A DNA stretch of 64,000 bases from CBDDBX01 sp965225955. Its GTDB lineage: Bacteria; Acidobacteriota; Aminicenantia; UBA2199. The translations under genes were made by a program, and so were the position numbers. The stretch is from positions 1-64,000 of the forward strand of contig CBDDBX010000027.1 of NCBI GenBank assembly GCA_965225955.1, in the 5' to 3' direction. How positions within the stretch are numbered: the first letter of the stretch is position 1; every line of letters starts with the position of its first letter. Below the pieces are notes generated by a model that was not told where the DNA came from, searched no databases, and saw only the letters and a list, made by a program, of their open reading frames with translations. Of the stretch, positions 59,940-64,000 are shown in pieces.

Positions 59940-62900
59940 ATGGAAGTAAGCATATTTAAGCAGCCGGGTTTTAAGTTCAGAGTACTGCTTTCAGTTGTTC
60001 TGATACTACTATTTACGGAAATATCTTATGCTCACGCATATAGCCTTAAATTCAGTTTTTATGGTCCACGAGACGGTATTGCGGGAAATCAGGTTAATGC
60101 TGTTGTACAGGGAAGATCCGGCTACATGTGGTTTGGTACTGAGGATGGAATAAGTCGGTTTGACGGCTATGAATTTCTGAATCCTGATCAGGAAACCCTC
60201 CTCCCCGACAGTAGAGTCTTCTCACTGTGCAGTAGTCTGGATGGCAGCCTCTGGGCAGGTACACAAAGCGGTATCAGTAGAATTAATACAGCAGATCTTA
60301 CAAGCAGATTGTTCTATTTCTATTCAGATCATGGAGTGGAAAAGCCTCTGGATTCAGTGAGAGTTATTATACAAAGCAGAGAGGAACGAATCTGGGCAGG
60401 TACTGGTGAGGCTCTACTCTTTTTCAATGAAGATCGTGGAAGATTTGAGAAAGTTGCAGATATTGATGTTACTGCTCCAGGTATTTTCAGCATTGTTGAA
60501 GGAATGGGGTCCTACTTATGGATTAGCACCGGAACCCGGTTATTAAGATACGATACAGAAACCTACGAAGTTTTAAGTATAGAAGGAAAAGATATCGACC
60601 CGAAATCAGGGGCTGATACATTTATTCTCAGTCTCAACTCAAAAAAAGATGGAAAACTGTGGATAGGTACAAATAACGGACTTTTTCTTTACGAATACTC
60701 TCCTGAAGAAAAGTTCAGTGCAGGACAGGTTGCACATGTTCTGAAAAGTGAGATGATACTGGATATATTCATCTCTCCTGATGAAGATATGTGGCTTGGT
60801 ACCATGAACGGTCTGATAAGAATACAGAATAAAGGACGGAGATCTATAAGGTATTCCGAAAACTATCTTACTACCCATAATCTCAGAGGCAATGCTGTTT
60901 ATGCAATGTTTATGGATAGAGCCGGAATATTCTGGGCCGGTACAAACAGGGGTATTAATAAGTTTGACTGGGGAAAGCAGAGATTCAGATATATTGCAGA
61001 TAAAAAAAACTCATCAGAGAGTTTTAAAGATAATATCCTGTCAGTATCAAAAGGGAGTCAGGGAATCTGGATCGGTACAGGCAGGGGAGTCTGGTACTAC
61101 AAATGTGGTAGTAGCCAGTCTGGTTTTATAAAAAAGCTTAATGGTCAGAAAGAGTTTAACACTCCTGTATCTGTTATTTTTGAAGATAGTCGTAAGAGAC
61201 TCTGGCTAAGTAGTATAAACGGTTTCTATTGCTATCACATATCAACCGAAGTATTTGAAGTTATAAGTGTGCTGGAAGAGGGAGAGAGGGGTGAAAATAT
61301 CAACGCCCTTTTTGAAGACAGCACAGGTAGAATATGGATCGGATCTGACAGAGGGATAAGCTATTTCAGGGAAACAGACCACACTCTTGTATCGGTTAAA
61401 TGCAGAAAGAGAGGAGATGTTAATGTAACCTCTTTTTATGAAACCAGTAATAAGAAGCTCTATGCAGGCACAACAGATGCGGGTCTCTTTGTACTGGAAA
61501 AAGGTGGTGGTTCTTCAGGTATCTATTTCGATCATATAGGATGGGAAGACAACACCTCGTTCAGAATCAATACTGTTTCTGAGGATTTTGACGGAAAAGT
61601 TCTGGCAGGAACCGACAGAGGACTCCTGTGTATTGATGAAAGAGGTAAGATGGTTAAAGTACCATGGCTTCAGAACCATCTTGCAGGAAGAGTAATAAAC
61701 TTCATTATACCTGTAAGGAACCGTATGACTCACAGTAATGAGTTGTGGTTTGGTACAGAAACAGGTCTGTTAAGAATCAATAAAAAAAGTGGCACATATA
61801 CAGATTACAGAGTTGATGACGGACTTCTTAATGAGTATTTTACCCACGGTGTTATTGCGGATGACGGAACAGTTTTTGCCGGAACACTGAAAGGAGTCAC
61901 AATATTTAAAGCTGAAGAGATAAATCCAAATCTCTTCTCTCCTGAAATTGTTCTGGCTAACCTGAAGATTATGGGGAAAGCCCGAAAGAGACCTGAACCT
62001 GGTAAGGATGGAGTAAGTTTTATCAGAGTACCTTATGATCAGAATGTAATTTCACTGAAATTTGCAGCTCTTAATTTTTCCGAGCCATCCAAAAACAGAT
62101 ATGCATACAGGCTTGGTGGAGTTAACAGTAAATGGATTGATCTTGGAACTAAAAGAGAGATTACTCTCTTTAATCTCAATCCAGGGGAATACCAGCTTGA
62201 AGTGATTGCTTCAAACAGTGATAAAATATGGAATAGACAAGGGAGACTCTTTCTGATTGAAGTAACCCCTCCATTATGGATGACCACTACTTTCAGAGTT
62301 ATTATAGGGCTTATCTTAATGGTTGTAGTTCTGTTCATATATAATGCCAGAATACGTATTGTAAGAAGGCAGAACAGAAGGCTTCAGGAGCTTGTTGATG
62401 CAAGAACCGGTGAATTGAAGAGAGCCAACGAAGAGCTTGAAAAGCTGGCTCAGCTGGATTCCTTAACTCAGCTGCCAAACAGAAGAAGCTTCTTTGAGAG
62501 AGCGGACCGACTGTTTTCAATGGCTGAAAGGGAAAAGTATCCTGTTGCAATTATTATGGTGGATGTGGATTACTTTAAAAGATATAACGACTCATACGGC
62601 CATCAGGCAGGAGATGAGTGCCTGGTGGAGATGGGCAGTGTGTTGCGGAAATCTGTGAAGAGATCAGGAGATATTGTTGCAAGATATGGTGGGGAAGAGT
62701 TCATTGTGCTTCTATACAATACTGAAAAAGAAGGAGCTCTTAAGGTTGCCGGAAGAATCAGAAAAAGGCTACATAAGAAAGATATCGGTTTTGATAAATC
62801 GGAGATATCTGACAGAGTCACTGTGAGTCAGGGAATTGCTGTAATGGTTCCCGATGAAAAGTTCAATTCTGATATAGCTATTCTTGCAGCAGATACAGCA

Positions 62901-63008
62901 CTTTATCAGGCAAAAGCCAGTGGACGTAACTGTGTATTCTTTTTTAATGAAGATCTTGTAGCTGTAAACGGGGATTATACAAAAAATAAGGATTCTGTGA
63001 GAATTTAA
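59940..63008 (+). CDS. Two-component-regulator-propeller diguanylate cyclase
   Basis: A 1022-residue membrane receptor. A signal helix (about 13-33) is followed by repeated propeller motifs of the Reg_prop type (GYMWFGTEDGISRFDG, LWAGTQSGISRI, IWIGTNNGLF-like, LWIGTNNGLFLY) covering about 40-680. A Y_Y_Y-type Ig domain lies at about 690-775. One membrane helix (TTFRVIIGLILMVVVLFIYN) leads to a coiled coil and a GGDEF domain with RYGGEEFIVLLY. The RSGD inhibitory site sits five residues before GGEEF, so product feedback is expected. It should make c-di-GMP on an external, possibly glycan, signal. Confidence 0.93.
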   Translation: MEVSIFKQPGFKFRVLLSVVLILLFTEISYAHAYSLKFSFYGPRDGIAGNQVNAVVQGRSGYMWFGTEDGISRFDGYEFLNPDQETLLPDSRVFSLCSSLDGSLWAGTQSGISRINTADLTSRLFYFYSDHGVEKPLDSVRVIIQSREERIWAGTGEALLFFNEDRGRFEKVADIDVTAPGIFSIVEGMGSYLWISTGTRLLRYDTETYEVLSIEGKDIDPKSGADTFILSLNSKKDGKLWIGTNNGLFLYEYSPEEKFSAGQVAHVLKSEMILDIFISPDEDMWLGTMNGLIRIQNKGRRSIRYSENYLTTHNLRGNAVYAMFMDRAGIFWAGTNRGINKFDWGKQRFRYIADKKNSSESFKDNILSVSKGSQGIWIGTGRGVWYYKCGSSQSGFIKKLNGQKEFNTPVSVIFEDSRKRLWLSSINGFYCYHISTEVFEVISVLEEGERGENINALFEDSTGRIWIGSDRGISYFRETDHTLVSVKCRKRGDVNVTSFYETSNKKLYAGTTDAGLFVLEKGGGSSGIYFDHIGWEDNTSFRINTVSEDFDGKVLAGTDRGLLCIDERGKMVKVPWLQNHLAGRVINFIIPVRNRMTHSNELWFGTETGLLRINKKSGTYTDYRVDDGLLNEYFTHGVIADDGTVFAGTLKGVTIFKAEEINPNLFSPEIVLANLKIMGKARKRPEPGKDGVSFIRVPYDQNVISLKFAALNFSEPSKNRYAYRLGGVNSKWIDLGTKREITLFNLNPGEYQLEVIASNSDKIWNRQGRLFLIEVTPPLWMTTTFRVIIGLILMVVVLFIYNARIRIVRRQNRRLQELVDARTGELKRANEELEKLAQLDSLTQLPNRRSFFERADRLFSMAEREKYPVAIIMVDVDYFKRYNDSYGHQAGDECLVEMGSVLRKSVKRSGDIVARYGGEEFIVLLYNTEKEGALKVAGRIRKRLHKKDIGFDKSEISDRVTVSQGIAVMVPDEKFNSDIAILAADTALYQAKASGRNCVFFFNEDLVAVNGDYTKNKDSVRI

Positions 63009-63074
63009 AAAAGCTATTAAAATCAAATTTATAGTATGCTAGAATTGTGATTATTTAATCAGGAGAAGAGATAT

Positions 63075-63521
63075 ATGAAAAAGACAATTTTAATTCTTAT
63101 GATCTGCTTTGCTTTTGTTATGACAGCGAGCGCAAAAGATTATTCAGACCTCAAAGCTGTTATGACTAAAATGGTAGATGCAACAGAAGCTTTTGCTAAA
63201 GAAGCTAATGTTGTAAAAGATGCTGCTGGTGCAGCTAAAGCAATCAGAAACTATACAAAGAATGTTACTCCAATTGTAGAAGATATGGTTAAGCTGCCTA
63301 AAAAGTATCCTGAACTGGAAGGTATGGAAAAAGATCCATCAAAACTTCCTGCTGAACTCAAAGATCTTGGTGCAAGAATGGAAAAAATGCAGCCAATGAT
63401 GCAGACAGCAATGATGAAAATCATGGCTTATGGAAACGATCCTGAAGTTCAGAAAGCAACAATGGAAATGCAGCAGGTCTGGATGAAAATGGCAGCAGCT
63501 GCAAAAAAAGACAAAAAGTAG
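63075..63521 (+). CDS. Small secreted helical, Met-rich protein
   Basis: A 148-residue protein with a signal peptide (about 1-20, ending at TASA-K). The mature part is helical, and its last 65 residues are unusually rich in Met (e.g. MEKMQPMMQTAMMKIMAYG, MEMQQVWMKM). No domain is recognised. Met-rich periplasmic helices can bind copper or chaperone hydrophobic partners, but this is only a suggestion. AGGAG precedes the ATG. A terminator-like hairpin follows. Confidence 0.78.
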   Translation: MKKTILILMICFAFVMTASAKDYSDLKAVMTKMVDATEAFAKEANVVKDAAGAAKAIRNYTKNVTPIVEDMVKLPKKYPELEGMEKDPSKLPAELKDLGARMEKMQPMMQTAMMKIMAYGNDPEVQKATMEMQQVWMKMAAAAKKDKK

Positions 63522-63540
63522 ATCTTATCAGTAAAAAAAC

Positions 63541-63561
63541 GGGCAGTATCTCTTACTGCCC
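63541..63561 (+). terminator. Terminator-like hairpin
   Basis: An 8-bp stem GGGCAGTA / TACTGCCC with TCTCT loop, just after the Met-rich protein gene. Confidence 0.6.
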
Positions 63562-63597
63562 ACCCATCACTCAATAATTAAATCAGGAGAATCCATA

Positions 63598-64000
63598 ATG
63601 ATTAAAAACAGATTAGAAAAACTGAGAAAACTTATGTCTGAAAAAGGAGTTAAAACTTATATAATTCCCGGAACAGACCCACATGGTAGTGAATATCTGC
63701 CGGAACTCTGGAAAAGGAGAGAGTGGTTAAGTGGTTTTGACGGATCTGCCGGAGATCTTGTGGTGTCAATGGATTCTGCTGGTTTATGGACAGATTCAAG
63801 ATATTTTATTCAGGCTGAAAAACAGCTTGAAGATACAGGTATAACTCTTTTTAAATTGAGACAGCCTGAAACACCTGAACTTTTCGACTGGGTTGAATCA
63901 ACTCTTAATGAAGGGGAAGTGGCAGCAGTAGATCCTCTTTTAACCTCTTACGGGGAATTCAGGATTCTGGAAAACAGATTCAGAGCTAAAGGACTGGTTC
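63598..64000 (+). CDS. Xaa-Pro aminopeptidase (aminopeptidase P), N-terminal part, cut by window end
   Basis: A frame open from ATG 63598 to the window end. The translated part begins MIKNRLEKLRKLMSEKGVK and contains GTDPHGSEYLPELWKRREWLSGFDGSAGDLVVS and LWTDSRYFIQAEKQL, the creatinase-like N-terminal domain of M24B aminopeptidase P. The metal-binding catalytic domain is expected beyond the window. AGGAGA precedes the ATG. Confidence 0.9.
   Translation, partial: MIKNRLEKLRKLMSEKGVKTYIIPGTDPHGSEYLPELWKRREWLSGFDGSAGDLVVSMDSAGLWTDSRYFIQAEKQLEDTGITLFKLRQPETPELFDWVESTLNEGEVAAVDPLLTSYGEFRILENRFRAKGLV

Overview
This window comes from an AT-rich, Gram-negative-type bacterium. It encodes lipoproteins, an HlyD-family periplasmic adaptor, periplasmic sensors and a PilT-type retraction ATPase. 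The mix points towards the FCB side of the tree (Bacteroidota-like or a candidate phylum such as Delongbacteria/Cloacimonadota): a C39-peptidase ABC exporter with a Bacteroidota-style HlyD partner, a type III glutamine synthetase, M64 and C69 peptidases, CheZ with CheY, and PATAN proteins. No rRNA or tRNA was found, so the placement is inference.

Layout. 1-5 kb: a hybrid kinase truncated by the window edge, then a minus-strand response regulator/kinase/ABC-2 transporter operon of the antimicrobial-peptide type. 5-12 kb: exonuclease III, a secreted NlpC/papain-like protein, a pseudopilin-like protein, an M64 peptidase, an M20 dipeptidase and a DUF1848 protein. 11.8-18.5 kb: an accessory island made largely of short palindromic repeats. 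In it sit a second copy of the papain-like protein, a REP-associated tyrosine transposase (RAYT), a nucleotidyltransferase with a small partner, and a secreted C69 peptidase. 18.5-25.5 kb: two MATE exporters and a four-gene amino-sugar/glycosyltransferase cassette. 25.5-34.5 kb: a DUF1338 protein, thioredoxin, a MarR regulator, a hybrid kinase, the C39 exporter with its adaptor, and RtcB. 34.7-44.7 kb: type III glutamine synthetase, a UbiA prenyltransferase, a structure-rich non-coding gap, an AEC transporter with a GntR regulator, BipA, an RRM protein, a flavodoxin and an SRPBCC protein. 44.9-51.4 kb: a two-protein NAD synthetase, RsmI, a deoxynucleoside kinase, PanB, PanC, a PanD-like protein, an Hpt protein and a PfkB kinase. 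51.5-64 kb: CheY/CheZ, a PilT-like ATPase, PurF, a PATAN protein, MiaA, a TPR lipoprotein, a propeller-type diguanylate cyclase, a Met-rich secreted protein and the start of an aminopeptidase P.

Four observations stand out. (1) The RAYT/palindrome island has several repeat modules, exchangeable inner hairpins, a repeat hairpin inside the transposase gene itself, and long direct repeats around the C69 peptidase. (2) At least six genes have a sigma70-like promoter whose -10 box lies 6-7 nt before the ATG, predicting leaderless mRNAs; three of these genes encode DNA-binding or response regulators. (3) The PanD homologue in the panBC operon lacks the Gly-Ser self-cleavage site from which the pyruvoyl cofactor is made. 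(4) An unassigned region of about 245 nt near 37.7-37.9 kb has several nested inverted repeats and may be a structured RNA.
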